A model generated the notes under the pieces. That model searched no databases and had not been told where the DNA came from. It saw only the letters and a list, made by a program, of their open reading frames with translations. Source: Oscillospiraceae bacterium (GTDB taxonomy: Bacteria > Bacillota > Clostridia > UMGS1810). From it: DNA of 49,169 nucleotides. How positions within the stretch are numbered: the first letter of the stretch is position 1; every line of letters starts with the position of its first letter. This document shows, piece by piece, positions 32,462 to 41,501 of this stretch. Position numbers and translations under genes: made by a program. The stretch covers positions 1-49,169 of the forward strand of contig JAJXRJ010000015.1 in the NCBI GenBank assembly GCA_021629085.1, read 5' to 3'.

Positions 32462-34684
32462 ATGGCGGGCAAACGCGACTTGGAAGAAATTGTGGGCGAA
32501 ATTTATGAAATTGTATATGAAAATGAAGAAAACGGCTACAAGGTGGCCGATTTTGACCAGGACGGCACGCTGATCACCATTGTGGGATATCTGCCCGGCG
32601 TGGGCCGGGGCGAGCGCATCAAGGCGGCCGGCCGCTGGGTGAACCATGCGGTATATGGCGAGCAGTTCAAGGTGGAGCTGTATGAGAAGGAAATGCCCAA
32701 AACGGAAAACGCCATTTTAAAATATCTGAGCTCGGGCATCCTAAAAGGCGTGCGCGAATCCACGGCCAAAAAAATTGTGGCCCAGTTTGGGAAAGATGCG
32801 CTCCATATCATTGAAACCCAGCCGTTAAAGCTTGCGGCCATTAAGGGAATCAGCGCCGAAAAAGCGGTGCGCATCCAGCAGAGCTATATTGAACAGCAGG
32901 GCGCGTCCAGCCTGGTGATGTTTTTGCAGGGGTATGGGATCTCGGTGCGCATGGCGGCAAAAATTTATAAAAAACTGGGGCCGGGCGCAGTGGCGCTCAT
33001 TGAAAAGAACCCCTATTTATTGTGCGATGAGATAGACGGCATTGGGTTTAAAACGGCAGACAAGATTGCCATGTCCATGGGAAAGGAGACGGGCAGTGCT
33101 TTCCGCGTGCGGGCCGGCACGCTCTACACCCTGAAATACAACACCCAGTTTGGGCACACCTATCTTCCGCGGCAAACGCTTTGCGGCCTTGCGTCCGAGC
33201 TTATGGGGGTGCCGTCTGAAAGTGTGAACCAGGCCATCTCCCAGCTTGTGATGGAGGGGACGTTTGTCATTGAGCAAGATAAAACCGGCGAGCGCATTTA
33301 CGACGGGTTCCACTATTTGTCCGAGTTATATGTGGCAAAGCGTATGGCGAGCATCGCGTCGGTGCGGTTTGAAACCGACGAGGCCGCGGTAGAAGCTGAG
33401 CTTTTGCGCGAGGAGGCTGCGCACGGAATCGAGTTTGCCCATTTGCAAAAGGAGGCAGTCAAAAGTGCGCTGGAGTATGGCGCAATGGTCATCACCGGCG
33501 GCCCCGGCACGGGCAAGACCACCATCATCACCACCATCATTTCGCTCATGAAAAAACGCGGCTACAAGGTGGTGCTCACTGCGCCCACCGGCCGTGCCGC
33601 AAAGCGCATGAGCCAAGTGTGCCAAATGGAGGCAAAAACCATCCACCGCCTTTTGGGGGCGGGCTATTCGGAGGAAGAGGATAAATCTTCTTTTTCTGCA
33701 GACGAGGAAAATCCCATTTTAGCAGACGTCATCATTGTAGACGAAATGTCCATGGTGGATATTTCCCTCATGCACAGCCTGCTGCGGGCAGTACAGCACG
33801 GCACCCGCCTGGTTTTGGTGGGGGATGTGGACCAGCTTCCGTCAGTGGGGCCGGGCAACGTACTGAAGGATATCATCGACAGCGGTGTAGTCAAGGTCAT
33901 TCGCCTGACCGAAATTTTCCGCCAGGCCGAAAAAAGTAAAATCGTGGTCAATGCACACCGCATCAACAAAGGGCAGTATCCCATTTGCAATGAGCCAGGC
34001 ACCGACTTCTTTTTTGCCAATTTGCCCGCAGCCGCAGCGGGCGCGGATTATATCCTTTCGCTTTGCGCCAAAAAGCTTCCAGCCGCTTATGGGCTGGATC
34101 CCTATGATATCCAGGTGCTCTGCCCTGCCAAAAAGGGCATTGCCGGGGTGCTTAATTTAAATGGATTGCTGCAAGAGACGTTAAATCCCAAGGATCCTTC
34201 CAAGGCACAGAAGGAATATGGCGATATCATCTTCCGCGAGGGCGACAAGGTGATGCAGATCAAAAATAACTACGACTTAAAATGGACCGATGCACACACT
34301 GGCGAGGAGGGCAGCGGCGTATTCAACGGGGATGTGGGCATCATTTACAGCATCCATCCCACGTTTAAAACCATGACGGTGATGATGGATGAACGCCGGG
34401 TGGTATATGATTTTAAGGATTTAGAAGAGCTGGACCTCGCCTATGCCATCACCGTACACAAGAGCCAGGGCAGCGAGTTTGGCGCGGTGATCATCCCGGT
34501 GTACGATGGCCCCTATATGCTCATCAACCGCAATCTGTTTTACACAGCTGTGACCCGTGCAAAAAAATTGGTGGTACTGGTGGGCAGCGAGCCGGTGATG
34601 CACAAAATGGTGGATAACAACAAAGAGGCCAGGCGGTATTCCGGGCTTTTGGAGAAACTGAGAAGGGCGGGGGAGACGGCATGA
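32462..34684 (+). CDS. recD2: RecD2-type ATP-dependent DNA helicase
   Basis: The 740-residue 5'-3' SF1B helicase has the long N-terminal region typical of RecD2 (OB-like start, then helix-hairpin-helix repeats at about 95-200). The ATPase core holds Walker A GGPGTGKTT (about 346-354), Walker B VDEMSMVD, the GDVDQLPSVGPG motif and a C-terminal UvrD-type segment with VHKSQGSEF and YTAVTRAKK. RecD2 acts in replication stress and repair without RecBC. The start follows the nagA stop with no gap, and comFC overlaps its end by 4 bp. Confidence 0.95.
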   Translation: MAGKRDLEEIVGEIYEIVYENEENGYKVADFDQDGTLITIVGYLPGVGRGERIKAAGRWVNHAVYGEQFKVELYEKEMPKTENAILKYLSSGILKGVRESTAKKIVAQFGKDALHIIETQPLKLAAIKGISAEKAVRIQQSYIEQQGASSLVMFLQGYGISVRMAAKIYKKLGPGAVALIEKNPYLLCDEIDGIGFKTADKIAMSMGKETGSAFRVRAGTLYTLKYNTQFGHTYLPRQTLCGLASELMGVPSESVNQAISQLVMEGTFVIEQDKTGERIYDGFHYLSELYVAKRMASIASVRFETDEAAVEAELLREEAAHGIEFAHLQKEAVKSALEYGAMVITGGPGTGKTTIITTIISLMKKRGYKVVLTAPTGRAAKRMSQVCQMEAKTIHRLLGAGYSEEEDKSSFSADEENPILADVIIVDEMSMVDISLMHSLLRAVQHGTRLVLVGDVDQLPSVGPGNVLKDIIDSGVVKVIRLTEIFRQAEKSKIVVNAHRINKGQYPICNEPGTDFFFANLPAAAAGADYILSLCAKKLPAAYGLDPYDIQVLCPAKKGIAGVLNLNGLLQETLNPKDPSKAQKEYGDIIFREGDKVMQIKNNYDLKWTDAHTGEEGSGVFNGDVGIIYSIHPTFKTMTVMMDERRVVYDFKDLEELDLAYAITVHKSQGSEFGAVIIPVYDGPYMLINRNLFYTAVTRAKKLVVLVGSEPVMHKMVDNNKEARRYSGLLEKLRRAGETA

Positions 34685-35370
34685 TGGAATGCGTTCAAAC
34701 CCTGTGGAAGCAGATGATCAATTTTCTGTTCCCGCTCCGGTGCATTTGCTGTGGACGGATGCTGGATACAGACGCGGAGATTAGCCTTTGCAACCAGTGC
34801 CATCCTGTGGTGTTTACCCGCTATGTGGAGCCGCGCGCGTTTGAGAAGAAGTTTTTTGACCGGGTTTACTGTGTCGCCGACTATACTGGGCATGTGCGGC
34901 GTGCTGTGTTAAAATATAAATTTGGAAATGCACGCTATCTGGCAAATACCTTTGGCACGCTCATTGCCGAGCGGATACAAAAGAATGTGCCTAAAACGGC
35001 ATTTGACCTTGTCACCTGTGTGCCGCTCAGCCCAGGCCGCTTAAAAGAACGCGGCTTTAACCAGTCGGCAGATATTGCAAAGGTTGTGGCAAATATTTTT
35101 GGTATCCCATTTGAACCGGATATGCTCATTAAAGTAAAAGAACTTTCACCGCTTTCTAAAATGCCGGCGGCTGAGCGAAGAAAGCGGGTGCGCGGCGCGT
35201 ACCGGTTTTGTGAAAACTGTGAAATCACCAAGAAACGGATTCTTTTAATTGACGATATTTACACCACTGGCGCAACCATTGACGAATGTGCAAAGGTGCT
35301 TTGCATGTACGGCGCGGCATCGGTCACTGCCGCGGCAATGTGTGCGGCTGTACATAAAATTTCCAGATAG
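34681..35370 (+). CDS. comFC: ComFC-type phosphoribosyltransferase
   Basis: The 229-residue protein is of the ComFC/GntX type, which helps take up transforming DNA in competent bacteria. The N-terminus has a zinc-ribbon-like cluster (C21, C23 or C24, C37 and C40). The phosphoribosyltransferase fold shows TCVPLSPGRLKERGFNQS and the PRPP loop ILLIDDIYTTGATIDEC. The ATG overlaps the recD2 stop (ATGA), indicating coupling. Whether this species is competent is not shown. Confidence 0.88.
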   Translation: MMECVQTLWKQMINFLFPLRCICCGRMLDTDAEISLCNQCHPVVFTRYVEPRAFEKKFFDRVYCVADYTGHVRRAVLKYKFGNARYLANTFGTLIAERIQKNVPKTAFDLVTCVPLSPGRLKERGFNQSADIAKVVANIFGIPFEPDMLIKVKELSPLSKMPAAERRKRVRGAYRFCENCEITKKRILLIDDIYTTGATIDECAKVLCMYGAASVTAAAMCAAVHKISR

Positions 35371-35430
35371 GAATGGTTCGTTTTTGCAGATACTAAGTTT
35401 GCAGTTCAATTAAAAAAGGAGAGAAATAGT

Positions 35431-35661
35431 ATGGGCAGAAACTACCGCAGGTCAAGACTGTTAAACCCCGACGCATACGACGCTATGACCAAGCTGAAAT
35501 TTGAGTGTGCCGAGGAGCTGGGGCTCACCCAGTTTTGCAAGGAAAACAACGACCACTACAAAGGCGATCTCACCGCGCGGGAAAACGGTTCCCAGGGCGG
35601 GCCGATCGGCGGCTTGATGGTAAAACGCATGATTGCAGACTATGAAAACCAGATGAAATAA
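35431..35661 (+). CDS. Alpha/beta-type small acid-soluble spore protein
   Basis: The 76-residue protein carries the alpha/beta SASP signatures: EELGL near residue 30 and GGPIGGLMVKRMIADYE near the C-terminus. These proteins coat forespore DNA, holding it in an A-like form and protecting it from UV, and are later cleaved by the GPR protease at a conserved acidic site. The central region (KENNDHYKGDLTARENGSQG) is longer than in Bacillus SspA-type proteins. A GATACTA at 35389-35395 resembles a sigma-G -10, but the -35 is unclear. The ribosome site is AAAGGAG. Confidence 0.85.
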   Translation: MGRNYRRSRLLNPDAYDAMTKLKFECAEELGLTQFCKENNDHYKGDLTARENGSQGGPIGGLMVKRMIADYENQMK

Positions 35662-35716
35662 ACACTGCCGGGACGGACACGGTTTTGGCCGTCCCTTACA
35701 TAAAAGGAGATAAGCC

Positions 35717-36442
35717 ATGAAGGAACGGATTTACACCATCGAACTAAACGACGCGTTTGACGCGGACACCGAGTGCCCCATCTGCACGTTTTTGGAATTA
35801 GAAGAGCAAAAGCGGATTGACTACACCGTGGGTGCAAGTATGATGGAGCCGGACTGCCGGGAGGAGACCAACCAAAAGGGGTTTTGCAGGCGGCACATGG
35901 CAAAAATCCTTGAAACGCCAAACAAGCTCAGTGTGGCGCTCATGCTCGAAACACATATGGATGCGGTTTTAAAGCAGCTAAACGATGGAAAATCTGCGCT
36001 GCCCACACCCAAAAGGCGGATGTTTCAAAAGGCGGACGCCTTAAAAGAGGCCGTGCTGTTGCAGGCGGATACGCTTTCTAATATCAATCAGTCGTGCGCG
36101 GTGTGTGACTGGCTTTTTAGCACCCTTTCCCATTTTATGGAAAACCTCTTCTATCTGTATGAAACCGAGCCAGAGTTTCAAAAAAAAGTGCTGGCCTGCA
36201 AAGGGTTTTGCGTGCCGCACTTTGAATTGCTGCTCCGGTCCGCCGTCAAATACCAGAAGGACCAGAAGCTTTCCGATTTTGTAAATGCCATGTATGACAT
36301 CCAAACCGCCCAATTTGCCCGTGTAAAAGACGATCTTTCGTGGTTTGGGAAGAAATTTGACTACCGCTATCGGGATGCAGATTGGAAAAATTCCAAGGAT
36401 GCGCTGCCAAGAAGCGCGCAAAAACTGATATCCCATCCGTAA
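35717..36442 (+). CDS. DUF6062-family protein with duplicated Cys/His motif
   Basis: The 241-residue soluble protein has no signal or membrane segment. It shows two similar halves: C20-x2-C23, C47 and FC57-x2-H60 in the first; C127-x2-C130, C161 and FC165-x2-H168 in the second. The spacing suggests two structural zinc sites or a paired metal site. It matches DUF6062, a family of unknown function. ATG 35717 has a GGAGAT site 56 bp after the spore protein. It converges with the CmpB-like gene, leaving a 7-bp gap. Confidence 0.7.
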   Translation: MKERIYTIELNDAFDADTECPICTFLELEEQKRIDYTVGASMMEPDCREETNQKGFCRRHMAKILETPNKLSVALMLETHMDAVLKQLNDGKSALPTPKRRMFQKADALKEAVLLQADTLSNINQSCAVCDWLFSTLSHFMENLFYLYETEPEFQKKVLACKGFCVPHFELLLRSAVKYQKDQKLSDFVNAMYDIQTAQFARVKDDLSWFGKKFDYRYRDADWKNSKDALPRSAQKLISHP

Positions 36443-36449
36443 CGCAAGC

Positions 36450-37253
36450 CTATTTTTTATGTACAGTGCGCTTGATTTTTTCAAGCGCGTCTTTGTATCG
36501 GTTAGATTTTAAATCTGGAAAGGCTTTGATGAGACGCACCTGTGTGTAATGCAGCTTTTGCGTAAGCGCATCCTGTTTGGTCCGGAGCTGTGCGCGCATA
36601 GCAGCTGCAGCGTCCAGGCTTTCTTTGTACGTCTGTTTCCATGTTTCGGTCTTTTGTGCCACTTTTAGCACTTCACCTGAAAGATTGACCCCCACACCAT
36701 CTGAAATGTGCTTAATTTTTCCACCCAGCGCGTCAATTTGTTTGAGCCGCCGGTTGAGGTTTAAAACAGACTGCACGGTTGCCAGGATGTCCAAGAGCAT
36801 CACAATGCCAAGAGTGCCCAGCAAGATATTTGTGGCTGTGGGCGGAATCCATCTCACAAATGCCGCAACGGCGGGGTGGATGATTTCCATAACCACCAGG
36901 CATGCTACGCCCCACAGAAGAGAAAATTTTAAGCAGATGTAGCCGCTGATGTTAAATGGTTCGTTAGAATAGTCCCACCATTTTTGGTGAAACAACGTTT
37001 CTAACACAAAACCGGTTGCCCATTCCAGCAAAGAGGCGAGCGCCACCGCGCATAAAAACAGGACAATGGTATTTTCGCGAAGCGGTGTGAGGCAGAAGAT
37101 GACAATTACCGCGCCCACACCGTAAACCGGGCACAGCGGGCCATTTAAAAACCCCCGGTTTACAAAGGTTCCCTCGCACACCGCGGCATATGTCACCTCC
37201 AAACACCAGCCCAAAACGGCGTAGATGAAAAAGTAGCACAGATATGGATACAT
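36450..37253 (-). CDS. CmpB-like putative ABC-transporter-associated membrane protein
   Basis: The 267-residue protein starts with five or six membrane helices (about 4-170), with the family hallmarks GFLNGPLCPVYGVGAVIV and FHQKWWDYSNEPFNISGYICL. A cytoplasmic coiled-coil tail follows (about 175-265). This is the PF06541 'putative ABC-transporter type IV/CmpB' family, whose function is not established. I start at ATG 37253, which has an AAGGGAG site, because the protein then begins with MYPYLCYFF in the first membrane helix. The next gene upstream is the amidase, 61 bp away. Confidence 0.82.
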   Translation of the reverse strand: MYPYLCYFFIYAVLGWCLEVTYAAVCEGTFVNRGFLNGPLCPVYGVGAVIVIFCLTPLRENTIVLFLCAVALASLLEWATGFVLETLFHQKWWDYSNEPFNISGYICLKFSLLWGVACLVVMEIIHPAVAAFVRWIPPTATNILLGTLGIVMLLDILATVQSVLNLNRRLKQIDALGGKIKHISDGVGVNLSGEVLKVAQKTETWKQTYKESLDAAAAMRAQLRTKQDALTQKLHYTQVRLIKAFPDLKSNRYKDALEKIKRTVHKK

Positions 37254-37314
37254 AGGAAACTCCCTTCCTGACATTTTGCGCCATGCGGTCCTATGTCCAA
37301 TTTGCCGTAAAATA

Positions 37315-38793
37315 TTACTTCCCAAGCGCGGCGCGCGCGTCATAAATTTTTTGTTTCATCACAGAAAGCGAGCGTATAATGCCGTCTGCAATGGACTTGC
37401 CATATGCGGCCTGCACAGACGGGTCAAGCAGCAGGGCACGGTCGTGCGCATTGGAGACAAAGGCGCATTCCACAAGCGTTGCGGGCATTGCGGTTTTGCG
37501 AAGCACCCAAAGCCCGGGCCGGCTCACCAAACCAAGATCTTTGACGTCCACGTTCTTTAAAATTTCTTCCCGGATATACGACGCCACTTCTTTTCCGGTG
37601 ATGCCGTATTTGGTCAGGGTAGAATCGCCGTTGTAAAGCACCATCATCCCATTTGCCGTGTTCCCTTCCACCGAGTTGCAGTGCACGCTCACAAACAGGT
37701 CAGCGTCCGCGGCATTGGCAATGTCGGTGATTTCGCTCAGTTCTAAATATTTGTCGGTGTCCCGCGTCATTTTGACGTTTACGCCTGCTGCCGTTAAATT
37801 TTGATACACACTGAGTGCAATGGAAAGGTTGGGGTCTTTTTCCTGAATCAGCAGATTGCCGTTTTCATCCTTTGCCACTGCACCGGGATCTTTGCCGCCA
37901 TGCCCTGCATCCACCACCACCAACAGGTTTTCTGGATCGCGGCTGGCCAAAAATTCCAAATCCGTTTGCGGCGCAGGCGTTTCCGGTTCCGGCTCTGCTG
38001 CAGGCGGCAATGGCTCAGTTTCATTCTCGCCCGGCTGCACGCCTGAACCATCCTGGCCGATGTGGATTTTAAATACACCATCGGATAAATTGAAGTTATA
38101 CGGCTGGGTGGCGGTGCACTCCATCACCACCCGTGCATACCCGTCGTGCTGGGCGTAGCGGAGCTCTTTTACAAATTCTGTGTCCATTAAAACCTTGCCG
38201 TCGCGAAAGGTAAATGCGGTGTCATAAAAGTCGAGGATGATACAGTAGGGCGATTGGGACGTGCTGATTTCGGGAAGGTTTGGATTGTCAGTTGTGATGG
38301 CAAACCGGTTTCCGCTCGTGTCCGCTGCATCCAGTGAGATGTCAGAAATGGTATATGACGGCTTGGGGGCAGGGGTTGTAATACGGACAGCGCGCGCAGG
38401 GTTGTCCCACAAAATTTCACAGCCCAACGCCTCGCTGATAAACCGGATGGGCACCAAACAGCGGTCGCTGATAATCACAGGCGGCGCGTCCAAAAGCACC
38501 CGCGTGCCGTTTAAAACCGCAGTGTTGGAGCCAGCGGTGAACACCATTTTTACATCATCTTTTACAATGGTGGCCTGTTTGACCGCGTCGTTCCACGAAA
38601 TTTCAGCGTTTAAGCCCTCAAATACAGCCCGTACCGGCACCAGCGCACGGTCATTGACAATTTGGGGCGGAACGTCGCATGCAATTTGTTGTCCGTTTAT
38701 GTAAAGCAAAATATCGTCCGCCGCCGCGGAAACGGTGACACAGCTAAAAAGAAGGGTGACAATGAGCACCCACAAAACCGGGCGGTTTTTCAT
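37315..38793 (-). CDS. Secreted N-acetylmuramoyl-L-alanine amidase with stalk and AMIN domains
   Basis: The 492-residue protein cleaves the amide bond between N-acetylmuramic acid and the stem peptide. It has a signal peptide (to about 25), a copper-amine-oxidase N-like stalk region (28-140; NDRALVPVRAVFEGL and SDRCLVPIRFISEALG), an AMIN-like domain (about 147-247), a Pro/Glu linker (255-275) and Amidase_3 (290-490). The zinc ligands are H298 (DAGHGG), E318 and H371 (SVHCNS); E442 (VECAFVSN) is the catalytic glutamate. ATG 38793 has an AAAGGACT site. It is divergent from rpmH, where dnaA is often found in Firmicutes. Confidence 0.92.
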   Translation of the reverse strand: MKNRPVLWVLIVTLLFSCVTVSAAADDILLYINGQQIACDVPPQIVNDRALVPVRAVFEGLNAEISWNDAVKQATIVKDDVKMVFTAGSNTAVLNGTRVLLDAPPVIISDRCLVPIRFISEALGCEILWDNPARAVRITTPAPKPSYTISDISLDAADTSGNRFAITTDNPNLPEISTSQSPYCIILDFYDTAFTFRDGKVLMDTEFVKELRYAQHDGYARVVMECTATQPYNFNLSDGVFKIHIGQDGSGVQPGENETEPLPPAAEPEPETPAPQTDLEFLASRDPENLLVVVDAGHGGKDPGAVAKDENGNLLIQEKDPNLSIALSVYQNLTAAGVNVKMTRDTDKYLELSEITDIANAADADLFVSVHCNSVEGNTANGMMVLYNGDSTLTKYGITGKEVASYIREEILKNVDVKDLGLVSRPGLWVLRKTAMPATLVECAFVSNAHDRALLLDPSVQAAYGKSIADGIIRSLSVMKQKIYDARAALGK

Positions 38794-38956
38794 ATTGAAC
38801 CAGTCCTTTCTTAAACCAATATGCAACTTTAATTATAGCATAAAGAAATCCCAATTTCGACAAATCCACCCCATATGCAACGTAATTGTAACATTTTGTT
38901 AACAACTGGAACTTTTTGACAATGGCTGCTTTTGAAATTAAATTTGGGAAAAATGG

Positions 38957-38985
38957 TTGACAAAAGCATGTTTATCGTGTATAAT
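38957..38985 (+). promoter_or_regulatory. Consensus promoter of rpmH-rnpA
   Basis: TTGACA (38957-38962) and TATAAT (38980-38985) with a 17-bp spacer. The start point falls about 90 bp before rpmH. Confidence 0.92.
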
Positions 38986-39080
38986 CAGTAATGCTCTGTA
39001 AAATATGACAAGCCCGGCTTATTTTACCGTAAGTTAAGCTTGTTTTCCATATGGGAAGGCAATAAGGAGGTGCGTAAAGC

Positions 39081-39215
39081 ATGAAGAGAACATTCCAACC
39101 GAACGTCCGGCATAGAAGCAAAGTGCATGGGTTCCGCAAACGGATGAGAACCAGCAACGGCAGAAAGGTTTTAGCACGCAGAAGGCAAAAGGGCAGGAAA
39201 GTGTTATCTGCGTAA
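39081..39215 (+). CDS. rpmH: 50S ribosomal protein L34
   Basis: The 44-residue basic protein MKRTFQPNVRHRSK... matches L34 over its whole length (VHGFRKRMRT, GRKVLARRRQKGRKVLSA). The ribosome site AAGGAGG lies 10 bases upstream of ATG 39081. It is too short for long-ORF screens but unambiguous. It heads the conserved rpmH-rnpA-yidD-yidC-jag block. Confidence 0.98.
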   Translation: MKRTFQPNVRHRSKVHGFRKRMRTSNGRKVLARRRQKGRKVLSA

Positions 39216-39230
39216 AATCATGACACGCGA

Positions 39231-39256
39231 AAAGACCACACTGTTGTGGTCTTTTT
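39231..39256 (+). terminator. Hairpin between rpmH and rnpA
   Basis: AAAGACCACA (39231-39240) pairs with TGTGGTCTTT (39245-39254), followed by two more Ts. It is probably a partial terminator that keeps L34 expression above RNase P protein. Confidence 0.85.
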
Positions 39257-39276
39257 AAGCATGGGAGGACTTTTGC

Positions 39277-39618
39277 TTGAAAGGGACCATCAAGCGCAAT
39301 AATGAGTTTCGCTATGCCTACCGGCGGGGAAAGAAGTTTGTGACGCCCGTCTTGGTGCTGCACTATTATAAAAACCGCGGACAAGCAAATCAATATGGCA
39401 TCACAGTGTCCACTACCATTGGCGGTGCAGTGGTGCGAAACCGTATTAAACGGCTGATTCGCGAGGCTTACCGCATGCAAAAAGACACCATAAAAAGCGG
39501 ATACAACACCGTTTGGGTGGCACGCGGGCGTACAGCGCATGCAGACTTTGCAACAATTTGTTCCGCCATGCAGTTTTGTATTGAAAAATCTGGAATTTTA
39601 CGGGATGTGTCAGCATGA
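39277..39618 (+). CDS. rnpA: Ribonuclease P protein component
   Basis: The 113-residue protein subunit binds the RNase P RNA and helps process tRNA 5' ends. The central helix RNRIKRLIREAYR is the RNR signature, and FRYAYRRGKKF the N-terminal substrate-binding strand. TTG 39277 follows GGGAGGAC and gives the family-like start MKGTIKRNNEF. yidD overlaps its stop (ATGA). Confidence 0.96.
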   Translation: MKGTIKRNNEFRYAYRRGKKFVTPVLVLHYYKNRGQANQYGITVSTTIGGAVVRNRIKRLIREAYRMQKDTIKSGYNTVWVARGRTAHADFATICSAMQFCIEKSGILRDVSA

Positions 39619-39824
39619 AACGGTTTCTTATTTGGCTAATCACCGTTTACCGAAACTCGATATCCCCTTTAAAACCGCCCTGCTGCAGGTTTTATCCCAC
39701 CTGCTCGCAGTATGCCTTGCAGGCGCTTGAAAAGTACGGTGCGCTCAAAGGCTCCTATCTTTCCATCCGGCGGGTTTTAAAGTGCCACCCGTTCCACAAG
39801 GGCGGGTATGACCCGCTTCGTTAG
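39615..39824 (+). CDS. yidD: YidD membrane protein insertion efficiency factor
   Basis: The 69-residue protein has an amphipathic N-terminal helix and the fixed motif CCRFYPTCSQYALQAL, then HPFHKGGYDP. YidD is a small membrane-associated protein thought to assist insertion of nascent proteins with YidC. Its ATG overlaps the rnpA stop, and yidC follows after 30 bp. Confidence 0.95.
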   Translation: MKRFLIWLITVYRNSISPLKPPCCRFYPTCSQYALQALEKYGALKGSYLSIRRVLKCHPFHKGGYDPLR

Positions 39825-39854
39825 CGGTAACATTGACTTGCAGTTCATTGGAGG

Positions 39855-40805
39855 ATGATTGTTATTTCAACCTTTTTTAATACAATAATCACCACCCCCT
39901 TAGGATGGGTTTTGGCGTTTATTTATCACTTTGTCGCAAACTACGGCGTTGCACTTATTTTGTTTACCGTGCTCATTAAGCTGGTGCTGCTTCCGCTTAG
40001 CATCAAGCAGCAAAAGTCCATGGTGAAATTGCAGCAGGTGCAGCCGCGCATGGCGGAAATCCAGGAAAAGTATAAAAACGATCAGCAGCGGCAGCAAGCT
40101 GAAATGATGAAGCTTTACAAGGAGCATAAAATCAGCCCTATGGGCGGGTGCCTCCCTATGCTTTTGCAGTTCCCGGTGCTCATCTGCCTCTATCAGGTCA
40201 TTAGTTATCCGCTCACATATATGTTCCGCATGAATGCGTCTGAAAGTTGGGCGCTGGTGACGCAGTACGGCTATGACGCCGCTCTGAGAGCAAATGAAAT
40301 TACGCCTTCTGTGGCACAGATTCAAGCTGCAACTGACGCGGGGCTCATCAATTTTGACTTTTTAGGCGGCCTGCTTAATTTGGCACAGACGCCGCATATC
40401 ACCCAGCCGTCCCTTTTGTGGGCCATCCCCATTTTGGCCGCGCTCACCACATTTTTAAGCAGCAAAGTGATGACTATGATGCAGGGCAAAAAGAAGGACG
40501 AGGCGCCCAAAAAACCGCAGCGGGTGTTAAACCCTGAGGCAAAAAACCAGGGCGGTGTGGACCAGGCGCAGAGCATGAATAAAACCATGATGTATTTTAT
40601 GCCCATTATGACGCTTTGGATTACATTTAGCTATCCAGCCGCACTGGGGTTTTACTGGTTGATCAGCAACATTCTGTCCGTATTCCAGCAGATGTATTTA
40701 AACCACAAATATGGCAGCAAGTATAAAGAAGAAGTGATGGCCATTGAAGAACGGAAGGAAATGGAGCGCAAGGAGCGCAAAAAGCTGAAAAAAAAGAAAA
40801 AATGA
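39855..40805 (+). CDS. yidC: Membrane protein insertase YidC/Oxa1/SpoIIIJ
   Basis: The 316-residue protein has five predicted membrane helices. The conserved hydrophilic-groove region is VALILFTVLIKLVLLPLSIKQQKSM; the long cytoplasmic loop (VQPRMAEIQEKYK) is helical and the C-terminus strongly basic for ribosome contact. The Bacillus-type lipobox cysteine is absent. ATG 39855 lies directly against a GGAGG sequence, leaving almost no spacing, so the exact start is uncertain. The protein inserts or folds membrane proteins and in Bacillus SpoIIIJ is needed for sporulation. jag follows. Confidence 0.94.
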   Translation: MIVISTFFNTIITTPLGWVLAFIYHFVANYGVALILFTVLIKLVLLPLSIKQQKSMVKLQQVQPRMAEIQEKYKNDQQRQQAEMMKLYKEHKISPMGGCLPMLLQFPVLICLYQVISYPLTYMFRMNASESWALVTQYGYDAALRANEITPSVAQIQAATDAGLINFDFLGGLLNLAQTPHITQPSLLWAIPILAALTTFLSSKVMTMMQGKKKDEAPKKPQRVLNPEAKNQGGVDQAQSMNKTMMYFMPIMTLWITFSYPAALGFYWLISNILSVFQQMYLNHKYGSKYKEEVMAIEERKEMERKERKKLKKKKK

Positions 40806-40863
40806 GCCTGTACGCGCTTTTTGCGGGCAGTGCAATAAGTAAGTATACAAGGAGCGTATCGAT

Positions 40864-41493
40864 ATGAAATCTGTTGAAATGGTTGGGAAAACCGTTGACG
40901 ACGCGGTAAAAGCCGCACTTGAAACGCTGTGCGCTACGATGGACGATGTAGAAATTGAAGTTTTGGAAGAAGGCGCAAAAGGCTTTTTGGGCATTGGCAA
41001 TAAAGAGGCCAAGGTTTTGGTTACGGTAAAAGAGACCCCGGTTACCCGTGCAAAAGACTTTTTAAACGGGTTGTTCGAACGGTGGGGAATCGAGGTGGCA
41101 GTGGATGCCAGGCTTGAGGACGAGCTGTTAAAGGTGGAGCTTTCGGGTGAAAATATGGGCGTGGTGATTGGGAAACGCGGCGAAACGTTGGATGCGCTGC
41201 AGCATTTGCTCAGCCTGTTTGTCAACCATGGCAGCGAATTTGTGAGAGTTACGTTAGATACAGAAAATTACCGTGAAAAACGGACGCAAACCTTGGTGGA
41301 ACTGAGCAAGCGGCTCGCCGTCAAAGTGGCGAAATCGCGTAAGAATATGACGCTGGAGCCCATGAACTCCTATGAGCGGCGCATTATCCATGCAACCTTG
41401 CAGGATGACAAATACGTCACCACTTACAGTGTCGGCCAGTCGCCCAACCGCAAGGTGGTCATTGCATACAACCGGCCGCAAAAAAATAGCTGA
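40864..41493 (+). CDS. jag: Jag RNA-binding protein (SpoIIIJ-associated, KhpB)
   Basis: The 209-residue protein has an N-terminal Jag_N domain (VGKTVDDAVKAALETL...AKGFLGIGNKEA), a KH domain with the GxxG-like VVIGKRGETLDALQHL and an R3H domain near the C-terminus (RRIIHATL). It is an RNA-binding regulator linked to cell-wall growth. ATG 40864 has an AAGGAGCG site, and a terminator follows it. Confidence 0.94.
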   Translation: MKSVEMVGKTVDDAVKAALETLCATMDDVEIEVLEEGAKGFLGIGNKEAKVLVTVKETPVTRAKDFLNGLFERWGIEVAVDARLEDELLKVELSGENMGVVIGKRGETLDALQHLLSLFVNHGSEFVRVTLDTENYREKRTQTLVELSKRLAVKVAKSRKNMTLEPMNSYERRIIHATLQDDKYVTTYSVGQSPNRKVVIAYNRPQKNS

Positions 41494-41501
41494 ATTCACT
41501 G

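Noticed and set aside
36468..36488. GCGCTTGA-T5-TCAAGCGC hairpin as terminator for the DUF6062 gene
   Set aside because: It lies in the coding end of the opposite gene and is followed by GTCTTTG, not a T tract; it may still slow transcription, but I do not call it.
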